Of a stretch of 18,953 bases of DNA, positions 8,291-16,122 are shown in pieces. The DNA lies in the NCBI GenBank assembly GCA_039934475.1, contig JBDTMC010000107.1:1-18953 (forward strand). The letters run 5' to 3'. The stretch is from JBDTMC01 sp039934475. Lineage in GTDB: Bacteria; Acidobacteriota; Terriglobia; Bryobacterales; Bryobacteraceae. A model generated the notes under the pieces. It saw only the letters and a program-made list of their open reading frames with translations. It was not told the DNA's origin and searched no databases. The first letter of the stretch is position 1. Each line of letters opens with the position of its first letter. Both the position numbers and the translations under genes were made by a program.

Positions 8291-9910
8291 TTAATTCCCT
8301 TCCTCTGCCGTGCGAACGGCTGCGCCCACGCCCATCGCTTCCAGGGCGCGCTTCCAATACCCTCGAATCCTTTGCCGCTCGTCGGTGCTGCTGAGCGGGA
8401 ACAGGCCTACGGCTACAAGCACCGTGTACACAAAGCCCGTTACCACCAGCACACCGGCCTGCTGCAAGCGGTCCAGATGTGCCAGAATCGCGTTCACTGG
8501 TACCAACAGCAGCGCCGCGGCCGCATAGGGCACCAGGCTGGGCAGTAAAACTTCCCGGATGTACACTACGGTGCTAATTCGCAGCACGTGGTGTGCTCGA
8601 ATTAATAGAATCACCGCCGAAATCAGGGTCGACACGCAGACCGCCACGCCCACCCCAACCACCGTCCACCCGTGCATAATCACGTGCGACAAAGGGACAA
8701 AGATCAGCAGCGTCACCAGGTTCGGCAAGGAGTAGTAGAACTCCTCATAGACCCGTCCGATCCCGCGCAAAATCGATGTCGCCGGTCCGGTCAGCATATG
8801 CACTTGCATGGCGACTGAAAACAGCGTGAACATCAGTGCGGCATGCTCGAAGTGCTGCTTCAGCCACACCGTCAGAATCGCCGGAGAAAGCACTGCGAAC
8901 AACGCAAAGAAATACACGCCGCTCAGGTTCATGTACCGCGACCCGCGGATGTACATGTCGGCTACGGCTTCCTTGGAGCCGGATTCGGAGTGCAATTGCG
9001 CTGCCTTCGGCATGAAAGCCGACAGGAAACTGCTGGGCACCGCCGATGCCGAACTCGGCCACTTCTTCGCTAAATCGAACAAACCGGCTGCCTCGACACC
9101 CATCAGCAGGACGGCGGCAATGCGCTCCGCCGACGTCAGCGTCAGCGAAAGCAGCATCTGCAACTGCACGACGCCTCCCAGGTGAAGGAACTCTTTCGCC
9201 GCCCGCCTGGTTGCCCGCGACACCGAAACATTCAGCCACGGCAGCGTGCGGTAAGCGTAGTAGACATACATCACTGTGCTTAGCAAAGTGCGGAACAGGA
9301 AGGCTTCGGCCATGCCCCGTAAACCGCGTCCCATGCCCACCAGCACGAAGATCATCACCGTCTCGATGAGATAGGAGATCACCCAAACACGCTGCGTCAG
9401 CGCGATCTGCTGTACCCCATTCAATACGTCGCCGAACGCCCCCACCGAGGAGCTCAACAGGAACACCGCCACCACAGCTTGCACCACAATACGGCCTTCG
9501 GTGGCCAGCGCCACCGGTAGATGAATGATGTTCGCGATCACCGGCCACCCGAATATCGTCACCAGCATCGCCGCCGTCGCCAGCGGAACAGTCAGCATCA
9601 ATCCCGTCGACAACAATTCGTTGGCGCGGTCATAATCGCGTTTGGCTTCTAACTCGGCGAACGACTTGATGTAAACAATGGAAACGCCAATCGTCGACAA
9701 CCCCAGGTAACCCACGAGAATGAACGCCGTCGTCCACAAACCGTACGCTTCCAAGCCAATGTGGGCCAACACGAACGGCGGTATCATCACCCGCGTGACC
9801 ATATAGCCGATGCGTGCCGCGATCGTTGCCACAATGTTCGTGGTCAGCGTCGGTCGCACTGGACCCTCGGCAGTCTCAATCGCTGCCGTTTCTTGGACGT
9901 CATCAACCAT
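8291..9910 (-). CDS. Wzx-like lipid-linked oligosaccharide flippase (MOP superfamily)
   Basis: This 539-residue integral membrane protein has about 12-14 hydrophobic segments spread over its length. The start of the fold (TLTTNIVATIAARIGYMV, then FVLAHIGLEAYGLW) matches the first helices of Wzx/polysaccharide-transporter proteins, where GxxxYGxW after a short loop is usual. The expected role is to turn undecaprenyl-diphosphate-linked repeat units from the cytoplasmic to the periplasmic side for Wzy. It has a hydrophilic N-terminal extension of about 20 residues and a polar tail of about 35, both common in this family. The ATG overlaps the GT2 gene by 8 bases and has AAAGGA just upstream. Wzx proteins vary greatly in sequence, so the sugar specificity cannot be read. 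Confidence 0.9.
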   Translation of the reverse strand: MVDDVQETAAIETAEGPVRPTLTTNIVATIAARIGYMVTRVMIPPFVLAHIGLEAYGLWTTAFILVGYLGLSTIGVSIVYIKSFAELEAKRDYDRANELLSTGLMLTVPLATAAMLVTIFGWPVIANIIHLPVALATEGRIVVQAVVAVFLLSSSVGAFGDVLNGVQQIALTQRVWVISYLIETVMIFVLVGMGRGLRGMAEAFLFRTLLSTVMYVYYAYRTLPWLNVSVSRATRRAAKEFLHLGGVVQLQMLLSLTLTSAERIAAVLLMGVEAAGLFDLAKKWPSSASAVPSSFLSAFMPKAAQLHSESGSKEAVADMYIRGSRYMNLSGVYFFALFAVLSPAILTVWLKQHFEHAALMFTLFSVAMQVHMLTGPATSILRGIGRVYEEFYYSLPNLVTLLIFVPLSHVIMHGWTVVGVGVAVCVSTLISAVILLIRAHHVLRISTVVYIREVLLPSLVPYAAAALLLVPVNAILAHLDRLQQAGVLVVTGFVYTVLVAVGLFPLSSTDERQRIRGYWKRALEAMGVGAAVRTAEEGN

Positions 9911-11081
9911 TCGTTGTCCTTTGGGTCCTCACCCAATCCGCATTCGCTTGCGCACTGCGCAGAATCGACCGCGCCATCGCCAGCTTCCAAATCACATAGC
10001 CCGGCGCGAGCGCCATCGTCCGCAGGTTCTTTTCAAAATCGCCCAGCGATGCCGCCCGTACTGCGTACAGCAGCACCACGGCCAGCGAAGCCGCGCCCCA
10101 CAGTAAAGCGATCTTTGCCGGCACCAGCATCAGAACCACAACCGCCGCCACATGAAATGCCAGCGGCAGGCCCACCAGGTCCAATAGCGGCTCAATCAAC
10201 GCCACGCGGCCCTTCGCGATGTCTTTCATCAGCCCGCCCACGTGCAGCACAGCCATTCGCAAGCGGCCGCCTTCCCACCGCGAACGCTGTGTTTCCGAGG
10301 CCGTTCCCCCGGCCGGCATATCGCCCCACACCACCGCTTCCTCGGCAAACGCTACTTTCATTCCGTGGCGTAACAGCGAAAGGTGGAATTCCAAATCCTC
10401 GACGATCGAACTCGCTTCAAACAGCTCCATCGCCCGCGCGTTGACGGCGAAACCGTTACCGTAAATCCCCGCCGACAAGCCGAGGCGCGAACGCCCTAAC
10501 GGCCGCAGTACATTGAAGGCCAGAAACGCCAATTGCATCAATCGTGTCCGCGGCGAGTCATTCTGGTTCGCCACTTCGTAGCGGCACTGCACCACGTCTT
10601 CGCCCTGCTCCAGAAGGAAGCGGCTCTCCGCGATGAGATTGGCCGAAATCACTGAATCGGCGTCAATTACCAGGGCCGAGTCGAAGCCTTCGGCGGTCAG
10701 CGTGTCGAAGGCGAACCGCAGTGCAAACCCTTTGCCGCGCTTTACCGCGTCCGTACGCACCAGCACTCGCGCTCCGGCAGCCGCTGCCACCGCCGCCGTC
10801 CGGTCGGTGCAATTGTCCGCCACGACGATAATGGCATCCGCGCCGGTAGCCGTTTGCGCGCTTAATACCGTGCGCGCGATCAGTAATTCCTCGTTATGTG
10901 CGGGAATCACGACAGCCAGCCTCACCGCGCACGACCGCCCCGCGCGCCGCCTCTTTCCGCGCAGCAGCGATGCCGCCGTCAACAGGGCCAGCTCCAGTGT
11001 CAAGGGAGCCGTCAGCACGATCAGAACCAGTGCCGCCGCAATCGCCACGGGATGATTCCAGATACTCAAAAACACGCTCAT
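9903..11081 (-). CDS. Membrane-anchored family 2 glycosyltransferase
   Basis: This 392-residue protein has a GT-A fold of the GT2 type, which transfers a sugar from a nucleotide sugar with inversion. It has an N-terminal membrane segment (about 12-38), the nucleotide-binding start VVIPAHNE (57-64), the DxD site as D140-A-D142, the catalytic-base region IVEDLEF (E228, D229), and QRSRW (265-269). That last Q..RW motif is typical of processive, cellulose-synthase-like enzymes. Two or more membrane segments follow at about 303-345. In this setting it most likely adds a sugar to the growing lipid-linked repeat unit. The Q..RW motif leaves room for a processive role. Its ATG overlaps the polymerase stop as ATGA, with AAGGA upstream. 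Confidence 0.92.
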   Translation of the reverse strand: MSVFLSIWNHPVAIAAALVLIVLTAPLTLELALLTAASLLRGKRRRAGRSCAVRLAVVIPAHNEELLIARTVLSAQTATGADAIIVVADNCTDRTAAVAAAAGARVLVRTDAVKRGKGFALRFAFDTLTAEGFDSALVIDADSVISANLIAESRFLLEQGEDVVQCRYEVANQNDSPRTRLMQLAFLAFNVLRPLGRSRLGLSAGIYGNGFAVNARAMELFEASSIVEDLEFHLSLLRHGMKVAFAEEAVVWGDMPAGGTASETQRSRWEGGRLRMAVLHVGGLMKDIAKGRVALIEPLLDLVGLPLAFHVAAVVVLMLVPAKIALLWGAASLAVVLLYAVRAASLGDFEKNLRTMALAPGYVIWKLAMARSILRSAQANADWVRTQRTTNG

Positions 11082-12451
11082 GTCAGGATCCTTTGCCGGA
11101 AGCCCACGCTTGCCATCACGGGTTGCACGCCGGGCGCTGTGCGCCGTCCCACCACCTGCCGGAACCCTTCACTCCATCCGATCAGGAAGTAGAACAACTG
11201 GTGCAGTTGCATTCCCAGGTACACCATTGCGATCGACACTGCGATGCCGGCAATGCCACCGAACATCGTAAACGCGAAGGCCCGCTCTTCGGCTGTCTTG
11301 GACGCCTTCGCCGCTGCCACTGCTGTCGCTATCGCTTCGGCCAGCGTAATTACGAACACAGCCAGCCCGACATAGCCCTGAACCACCGCCAACAGCAGGT
11401 AGTGATTGTCGATCGAGGGCATGTAGGCGAGCTTCGGAGTATGCACGCGGCCCCATCCGAACGGCGCCGCCTCTTCCACATAAGGCATATACATCGGCAC
11501 CAGGTCACGCCGATAAATCGCCGTCTCCTCTTCGGTGGTCGCTGCCGTCTCTCGCTGCCCGTTGGCATATTTCAACAGCATGTGCGCGGCTCCGGCCCCG
11601 CCTAAGATGAGCATAAGAACAATCACTCCCAGCGCCTTTCGGTGGTCTTTCATGCGGCCGGTAAACACAACTACCAAGCCAAATACCGCCGCCAGCCACG
11701 GTCCTCGCGACATCGTCATCGCCAATCCGGCGGCAATCGCCAACGCCAATGCCACCGGCTTCGAAATGCCGAATGTCGGCAGCCACGACAAATCCCGCTT
11801 CTTCCAATGACCCTGGGCCGTCAGGTAATAATGCAGAACCAGTCCTACTGCTAAGATCGTGCCCGCCAGAATCGCATGGGAATACGGACCCGCAATCCGT
11901 GCATAGCCCCACCGTAACTGCGTTACCCACTCGCTCTGATCCAGCGGAAAGAAGTCACGCAACCAGCGCTGGAAAATGTTCACGCCGAACCGGAATTCAT
12001 ATAGCGAAAAGGCACCTACAAAAGCAAGAAGTAAAACAATTTGTTTCGCTATTTCTATTCGTTTATTATCTCGCTCTATTACGCCTTTGGCTAGTACGTA
12101 CGGTAAGATACAGGACGTCGACATATCGACGACCACTCGAATGCCGTCGGAAAACGTGCCTCGAAGGTAGTCTGAGACGAATCCGCTCAATACGATAGCG
12201 CCTACCCAGATGTCCATCCGGCTGAACTTCCAATGTCCGCTATCGCGAAAGAAAAACACTGCGCCAACGGCTAGAAACGCTGTCTGATTGAAATTAAACC
12301 CCGGATATCCGGGGAAATCAAAACGAAAATTCGACGGCAGCAGCAGCATTACCGGCAGCACAACCAGTAGCAGGGCCCGCGACACCGAGTAGCGCGTTGC
12401 CACATACCAGGCGATAAAACCCGGTATGAAAGTGATGAAGGAAATCTTCAA
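11078..12451 (-). CDS. Wzy-like polysaccharide polymerase (O-antigen ligase/polymerase family)
   Basis: This 457-residue membrane protein has about 11-12 hydrophobic segments and one larger outer loop (about 297-345). RIAGPYSHAILAG (185-197), MSRGPWL (247-253) and DNHYLLLAVVQGYVGL (348-363) are the blocks expected in the Wzy_C/O-antigen ligase family, in which conserved arginines act on the undecaprenyl-linked donor. It should join flipped repeat units in the periplasm. I place the start at TTG 12451-12449, overlapping the previous stop as TTGA, with AGAGGA 6 bases upstream. An earlier in-frame ATG at 12544 would add 31 polar residues that read as a shadow of the upstream gene. The N-terminal third is clearly more AT-rich than its neighbours, for example around 12000-12120, and contains a perfect 16-base palindrome. 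Confidence 0.88.
   Translation of the reverse strand: MKISFITFIPGFIAWYVATRYSVSRALLLVVLPVMLLLPSNFRFDFPGYPGFNFNQTAFLAVGAVFFFRDSGHWKFSRMDIWVGAIVLSGFVSDYLRGTFSDGIRVVVDMSTSCILPYVLAKGVIERDNKRIEIAKQIVLLLAFVGAFSLYEFRFGVNIFQRWLRDFFPLDQSEWVTQLRWGYARIAGPYSHAILAGTILAVGLVLHYYLTAQGHWKKRDLSWLPTFGISKPVALALAIAAGLAMTMSRGPWLAAVFGLVVVFTGRMKDHRKALGVIVLMLILGGAGAAHMLLKYANGQRETAATTEEETAIYRRDLVPMYMPYVEEAAPFGWGRVHTPKLAYMPSIDNHYLLLAVVQGYVGLAVFVITLAEAIATAVAAAKASKTAEERAFAFTMFGGIAGIAVSIAMVYLGMQLHQLFYFLIGWSEGFRQVVGRRTAPGVQPVMASVGFRQRILT
12299..12314. repeat. Perfect 16-base palindrome inside the Wzy-like gene
   Basis: CCCCGGATATCCGGGG reads the same on both strands. It encodes the Pro-Gly-Tyr-Pro-Gly stretch near residue 50 of the polymerase, so it may be a by-product of that peptide. 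It could still form a stem in the mRNA or serve as a binding site. Function unknown. Confidence 0.9.
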
Positions 12452-13965
12452 GCGGCATCCTCTGCATCTGCCGGCCGCCGCCCCACCATCAGCCACCGCA
12501 CCGCTTCGGTGGCCATTCGCCACGCAAAGCCAAGCAGGATCCAAGTGCTATGCCGAAAACTCCGCTGCGTGAGCTGAAATGCGTCACTGGCGAACTTCTC
12601 TTCACGCGTCGCGCGAGAGCCGTAGCGCACCAGTGCCTCATCCACCAGTCCCACTTCGCCCCCGATATACAGATTGCGCCAAGCCTGCGGCAGGCGGACC
12701 ACTTCGTCCATCGTCCGCGGCGGTAATCCCACCAGGCGGCACTCGCCTCGCATCACATGCACCAAACCGGGCAAAAGGCGGTACAGGGCGTGATGCCACA
12801 AGCTCTCGCCGCTGCGGCGCAGAGAGGCAAACCCGAGCATTTCAAACGTCGGCCATTCGCCTTGCTCTCCCATCGCCGGCAATCTCACTACGGCGTCGCG
12901 CCGGAACGCCGGCATCCCTTTCACCGTCCGCCACAGCACCATCAGGAGCAGTAGCGGCGACCCGACTGCCAGCAGCAGCAGCGCGGTCAGTCTCTCTGCC
13001 AGCCTCAGTACCGATATCCGCAGAGGCGCGTAACTCGGTCCTGAAAACAAATACTCGCCGCCCTTCACGTGGGCGTCCAGTCCTGGCGCCACTACGGTTC
13101 CGGCGTCCACGGCTACCCCGTCAAACTCCAGGTACGGTCCGAGGAACGTGCCCGGTAGAACCACCGACCTGCGCACGAATGTGCCCCGGCTCACCACACT
13201 ACTCGCGCCAATCACGGCGAACGGCCCCACTACCGCATTACGTCCCACTCTGCTGTTCGGCCCGATGAAGACGGGGGCCACAATCTCAGCGCTAGGGTGC
13301 ACGTAAACGTTACGGCCGAGCCGGATGCCGCTTCCTGCTTCCCTCCAATGCACCATCAATCCGGCCGCGCCCTCTTCCAGCAACCGGCGATTCGCATGCA
13401 GCATCTGTTCGTACGACCCGACAGTAATTCCGTCCCGGCTGACCGTCTGTCCGCTCTCGGAGGCCAATATCCGGATGTATTCTTCAAAAGATGCCTCATC
13501 GTCACAGGGCGCCTCCGCCAGCAGTTGCGCAGGCAGGCAGGCCCATCCGCGAAAACTTCCCCCCGTGGCATTGTCCTGCTCGCTCACGAAGAGAGTGGGC
13601 ACGCCCGATTCCGACGCATCCCGCAGGTCTCCGTCCATCAGCCTGAGCAGGCACTTCGCCCGTGCCAGCGTAACCATCGTGTCGCCCGACAGATCAATCG
13701 CCCGCAGCGCCACTGTCGGCGGCTGGTCGCCGGGCGTCAGGTGGTAGCGGAACCGCGCGCCCCATGCGCTGCCGTCACCCAGATGCTCTTCGATCTGATG
13801 CGGTTCCGCGCTCAGAATGAAGTCGATCTTGCGAACGCCCTGACGAACCAGTTGCTCCACTACGTGTTGGACCATAGGCCGGTCCAGTAACGGAAGCATA
13901 GCGGCGGCGTGGTTACGCTCGCTCGCATCCGTTACTGGGGCATAGGCCAACACAATTGCGCGCAT
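12448..13965 (-). CDS. Three-domain protein: nucleotidyltransferase-like, left-handed beta-helix, sugar-transferase-like; catalytic residues absent
   Basis: This protein has 505 residues. Residues 1-130 follow the sugar-nucleotidyltransferase pattern (MRAIVLAYAP, then AAMLPLLDRPMVQHVVEQLV). However, the GGxGTR loop, the lysine of the PK motif and the metal-binding aspartate of the NGD region are all missing. Residues about 215-300 are hexapeptide repeats of a left-handed beta-helix (IRLGRNVYVHPSAEIVAPVF, then IGPNSRVGRNAVVGPFAVIG). Residues about 320-445 resemble a bacterial sugar transferase: a hydrophobic anchor (322-345), then LLPGLVHVMRGECRLVGLPP, which lines up with the LPQLWCVLAGDMALVGPRPP block of the active enzyme at 15343-16101. 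The catalytic Asp-Glu pair and the KFRSM motif of that enzyme are not found here. It may be a scaffold or regulator of the initiating transferase. The ATG is preceded by AAAGGGA and lies 4 bases past the previous stop. Confidence 0.82.
   Translation of the reverse strand: MRAIVLAYAPVTDASERNHAAAMLPLLDRPMVQHVVEQLVRQGVRKIDFILSAEPHQIEEHLGDGSAWGARFRYHLTPGDQPPTVALRAIDLSGDTMVTLARAKCLLRLMDGDLRDASESGVPTLFVSEQDNATGGSFRGWACLPAQLLAEAPCDDEASFEEYIRILASESGQTVSRDGITVGSYEQMLHANRRLLEEGAAGLMVHWREAGSGIRLGRNVYVHPSAEIVAPVFIGPNSRVGRNAVVGPFAVIGASSVVSRGTFVRRSVVLPGTFLGPYLEFDGVAVDAGTVVAPGLDAHVKGGEYLFSGPSYAPLRISVLRLAERLTALLLLAVGSPLLLLMVLWRTVKGMPAFRRDAVVRLPAMGEQGEWPTFEMLGFASLRRSGESLWHHALYRLLPGLVHVMRGECRLVGLPPRTMDEVVRLPQAWRNLYIGGEVGLVDEALVRYGSRATREEKFASDAFQLTQRSFRHSTWILLGFAWRMATEAVRWLMVGRRPADAEDAA
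12458..12463 (-). promoter_or_regulatory. Ribosome binding site fixing the TTG start of the Wzy-like gene
   Basis: AGAGGA on the minus strand lies 6 bases before TTG at 12451, inside the last codons of the three-domain protein gene. It supports the TTG start over the in-frame ATG at 12544, and the TTGA overlap suggests coupled translation. Confidence 0.55.
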
Positions 13966-13969
13966 AGCG

Positions 13970-15331
13970 TCAACATCCCTTTACAAGCTGGTAGTCACTC
14001 TGTCGTCCCAAGGCGACAGTACTCATCAAGCCGTCGGCTTCTTCCCGCCCGAGACCGGTCGTATCGAACTTCACCCGCCGCTCCGAAGCCAGCAATTGAC
14101 GGATGATCTCCCGCACTGCCGGGGCTGCATCACTCATCTCGCCACCGACGCGGCACTCGGCCCAACCCTCACCAAACTCGATACTTAACTGCATCCGCTG
14201 CGGCGAAACCGAGCGAATCGCTTCTCCTACCGTATCGGCATAAAGAAATAAATCAGTAACATGCGCTGCCTCGATTACCTTCGATACAGTGGGGCTGCTT
14301 CCAGCCAGACAAACCCCAACCCCTCGCTTGCGAGCTTCCGATGCACTCCTAACGAGCAATCCAATGGCCGCAACGGACAAATGATCGACTTCGCTCAGGT
14401 CCACCACTACTGATCGCGAACGCTGCGCCGCCGCCGTCAGATGACTGCCCAACTGCCGCAGCGCCACGCCCGCCATCCGGCCAGCTGCGGTGACTACTGC
14501 CACTGAGCCCACCATCTGGAGCGCCACCGTCCCGTGCGCGGCTTTGTTTCCTAACCGCGACAGCAGAACCTGGCGGCTTAAATGCTTGGCCAGATAGAAC
14601 GCATCCAGGGCGTATCGCTTCGCCAGCCGCTGCGGCTCGTTTGACAGCCGCCAAACCCACTCCAAGCTCGACTTCTGCATCCATCGCGGCGCCCGTTTGA
14701 TGTGACCGGCCAACATGTCAAAGGTGCCGCCCACGCCCACCGTCACGGGAATTCCGGCCAATCGCTCACGATTCCGGTAGGCCCATTTCTCCTGCTTCGG
14801 GTTTCCGAAAGCAACCAGCAGAATGTCTGGCGCCGCCTCATCCAGACGGCGGAAAATCTCGTCGTTGTCCATCGATTCCAGAGAACTCATCGGCGGACTG
14901 TAGCTGCCCGCGATATGTCCGCCCAAGGCGGTCATAAACTCGGCCGCGCCCGCCGCGGCTTCCGGGTTTCCACCGAGGAGGAAGATTCGATAGCCCCGGC
15001 GCGCCGACAGTATCGCCAGTTGCGGCACTAAATCCACGCCGGTCACCCTCTCGGCCAAAGGCGATTTCATGAAGCGCGAAGCCAACACCAGTGGCATCCC
15101 ATCCGCCAGCACCAGCGCGCAGCCGTGCAGAATCTGCCGCAGTTCGCTATCCTTCAGCGCGTTCACTAGAAAATCGGCATTCGCGGTGGCTACCTGGTGA
15201 TAGCCGCCCTCGCGAACGAATCCATCGATACGCTCCACCGCCTCGTCCATCGAAACGTTGTCGATGGGTACGCCAAGCATCACCACGCTGGTGGCCGTCG
15301 CTTCTACTTTGTTTGACAAGGTTTGTTTCAT
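13970..15331 (-). CDS. WecG/TagA/CpsF (GT26) glycosyltransferase fused to C-terminal STAS domain(s)
   Basis: This protein has 453 residues. Residues about 15-245 are a GT26 glycosyltransferase: VATANADFLVNAL (47-59), LADGMPLV (75-82), VAFGNPKQEKW (173-183), VGVGGTFDMLAG (198-209) and the C-terminal RW...EWVWRL...P.R...RY pattern. GT26 enzymes add the second sugar to an undecaprenyl-diphosphate-linked primer at the membrane. Residues about 266-375 form a STAS domain (VVVDLSEVDHLSVAAIGLLV at 308-327). The usual D-S-S/T-G phosphorylation site reads S-V-A-A there. Residues about 381-450 look like a shorter second STAS-like copy (inference). I chose ATG 15331: the longer in-frame ATG at 15553 overlaps the previous gene for 211 bases and gives non-homologous residues. 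The start is 11 bases past the previous stop, with a weak GGAAAAG upstream. Confidence 0.87.
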   Translation of the reverse strand: MKQTLSNKVEATATSVVMLGVPIDNVSMDEAVERIDGFVREGGYHQVATANADFLVNALKDSELRQILHGCALVLADGMPLVLASRFMKSPLAERVTGVDLVPQLAILSARRGYRIFLLGGNPEAAAGAAEFMTALGGHIAGSYSPPMSSLESMDNDEIFRRLDEAAPDILLVAFGNPKQEKWAYRNRERLAGIPVTVGVGGTFDMLAGHIKRAPRWMQKSSLEWVWRLSNEPQRLAKRYALDAFYLAKHLSRQVLLSRLGNKAAHGTVALQMVGSVAVVTAAGRMAGVALRQLGSHLTAAAQRSRSVVVDLSEVDHLSVAAIGLLVRSASEARKRGVGVCLAGSSPTVSKVIEAAHVTDLFLYADTVGEAIRSVSPQRMQLSIEFGEGWAECRVGGEMSDAAPAVREIIRQLLASERRVKFDTTGLGREEADGLMSTVALGRQSDYQLVKGC

Positions 15332-15342
15332 GGCTTTTCCGG

Positions 15343-16101
15343 TTAATAAGCGCCGCGGCCTTTCAAAACCGCTGGAACGGTCAACAACAGCAGTCGCACG
15401 TCCTCGCGCAGGCTTTGCCGTTCGATGTAGTCGATGTCCTGCTTCACCTGTATGTGAAAGGGAATGTCGCCCCTTCCGCTCACCTGCCAGATGCACGTCA
15501 GGCCCGGTGTCACATCCAGTCTTCGCCGGTCCTCGAGCGTATAGCGGGAACACTCGTCGGGAAGGGGAGGACGCGGACCAACCAGCGCCATGTCACCTGC
15601 CAGAACACACCACAACTGGGGCAACTCGTCCAAACTCAGCCGCCTCATCCAACGTCCCACCGGAGTGATTCTCGGATCGGTCTTCAGTTTGAATGTGATT
15701 GACTCGCCGTGCTGATTCCTCTGCGCCAGTTCTGCCTTGATCTTCTCGGCGTTCACCACCATCGAGCGGAACTTCGGGAAGCGGAAGACCCGGCCCCGCC
15801 GGCCCACCCGGTATTGGAAGAACAGAATCGGTCCGCCATCGCATAACTTGATCGCCGCCGCCAGCAACGCGATCACCGGCATCGCGGCCAGCAGGAGCAG
15901 CGACGAAGCCAGGATATCCATAGCCCGCTTCATGATCGGGTACGTCTTCGTCTGGATGAGCCAGGCGAACCAGTCGGTCAGAATCAAGAGGCCTGTCGCG
16001 GCCGCCGGACGGCGTGTCCCATAGACGCGGCAAACTTGCGTGAACCGCTCTTTCTGATGCGATTGAAGATAGGTATAGTCGTGGCTTTGGTTGTGTGTCA
16101 T
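15343..16101 (-). CDS. Initiating sugar transferase (monotopic phosphoglycosyl transferase, undecaprenyl phosphate acceptor)
   Basis: This 252-residue protein belongs to the small (PglC-like) phosphoglycosyl transferase family. It moves a sugar-1-phosphate from a nucleotide sugar to undecaprenyl phosphate, the first step in building the repeat unit. A re-entrant hydrophobic helix lies at about 60-85 (MDILASSLLLLAAMPVIALL), followed by FFQYRVGRRGR, PKFRSM (109-114), the catalytic pair Asp158-Glu159 in SLDELPQ, MALVGPRPP (171-179) and PGLTCIWQVSGR (199-210). All key residues are present. There is no long N-terminal four-helix region as in WbaP; about 55 polar residues precede the anchor. The start is ATG 16101, 21 bases past the STAS gene stop. 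Its ribosome site is weak (GGACA), so the exact start is less certain. The sugar it uses cannot be told from sequence. Confidence 0.94.
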   Translation of the reverse strand: MTHNQSHDYTYLQSHQKERFTQVCRVYGTRRPAAATGLLILTDWFAWLIQTKTYPIMKRAMDILASSLLLLAAMPVIALLAAAIKLCDGGPILFFQYRVGRRGRVFRFPKFRSMVVNAEKIKAELAQRNQHGESITFKLKTDPRITPVGRWMRRLSLDELPQLWCVLAGDMALVGPRPPLPDECSRYTLEDRRRLDVTPGLTCIWQVSGRGDIPFHIQVKQDIDYIERQSLREDVRLLLLTVPAVLKGRGAY

Positions 16102-16122
16102 CGCTAGTGTCCGTCGTAGGGG

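Noticed and set aside
8289..8357. N-terminal extension of the OPX protein from ATG 8357
   Set aside because: It would place 23 Arg/Gly-rich residues before a clear signal peptide and lacks the good ribosome site seen before ATG 8288.
12116..12131. Inverted repeat CGTCGA-CATA-TCGACG in the Wzy-like gene
   Set aside because: A short 6-base stem within coding sequence, of a kind expected by chance in GC-rich DNA, with no nearby feature to support a role.
15332..15553. N-terminal extension of the GT26-STAS protein from an upstream ATG
   Set aside because: The extra 74 residues are the phosphoglycosyl transferase gene read in another frame, and GT26 homology begins only after ATG 15331.
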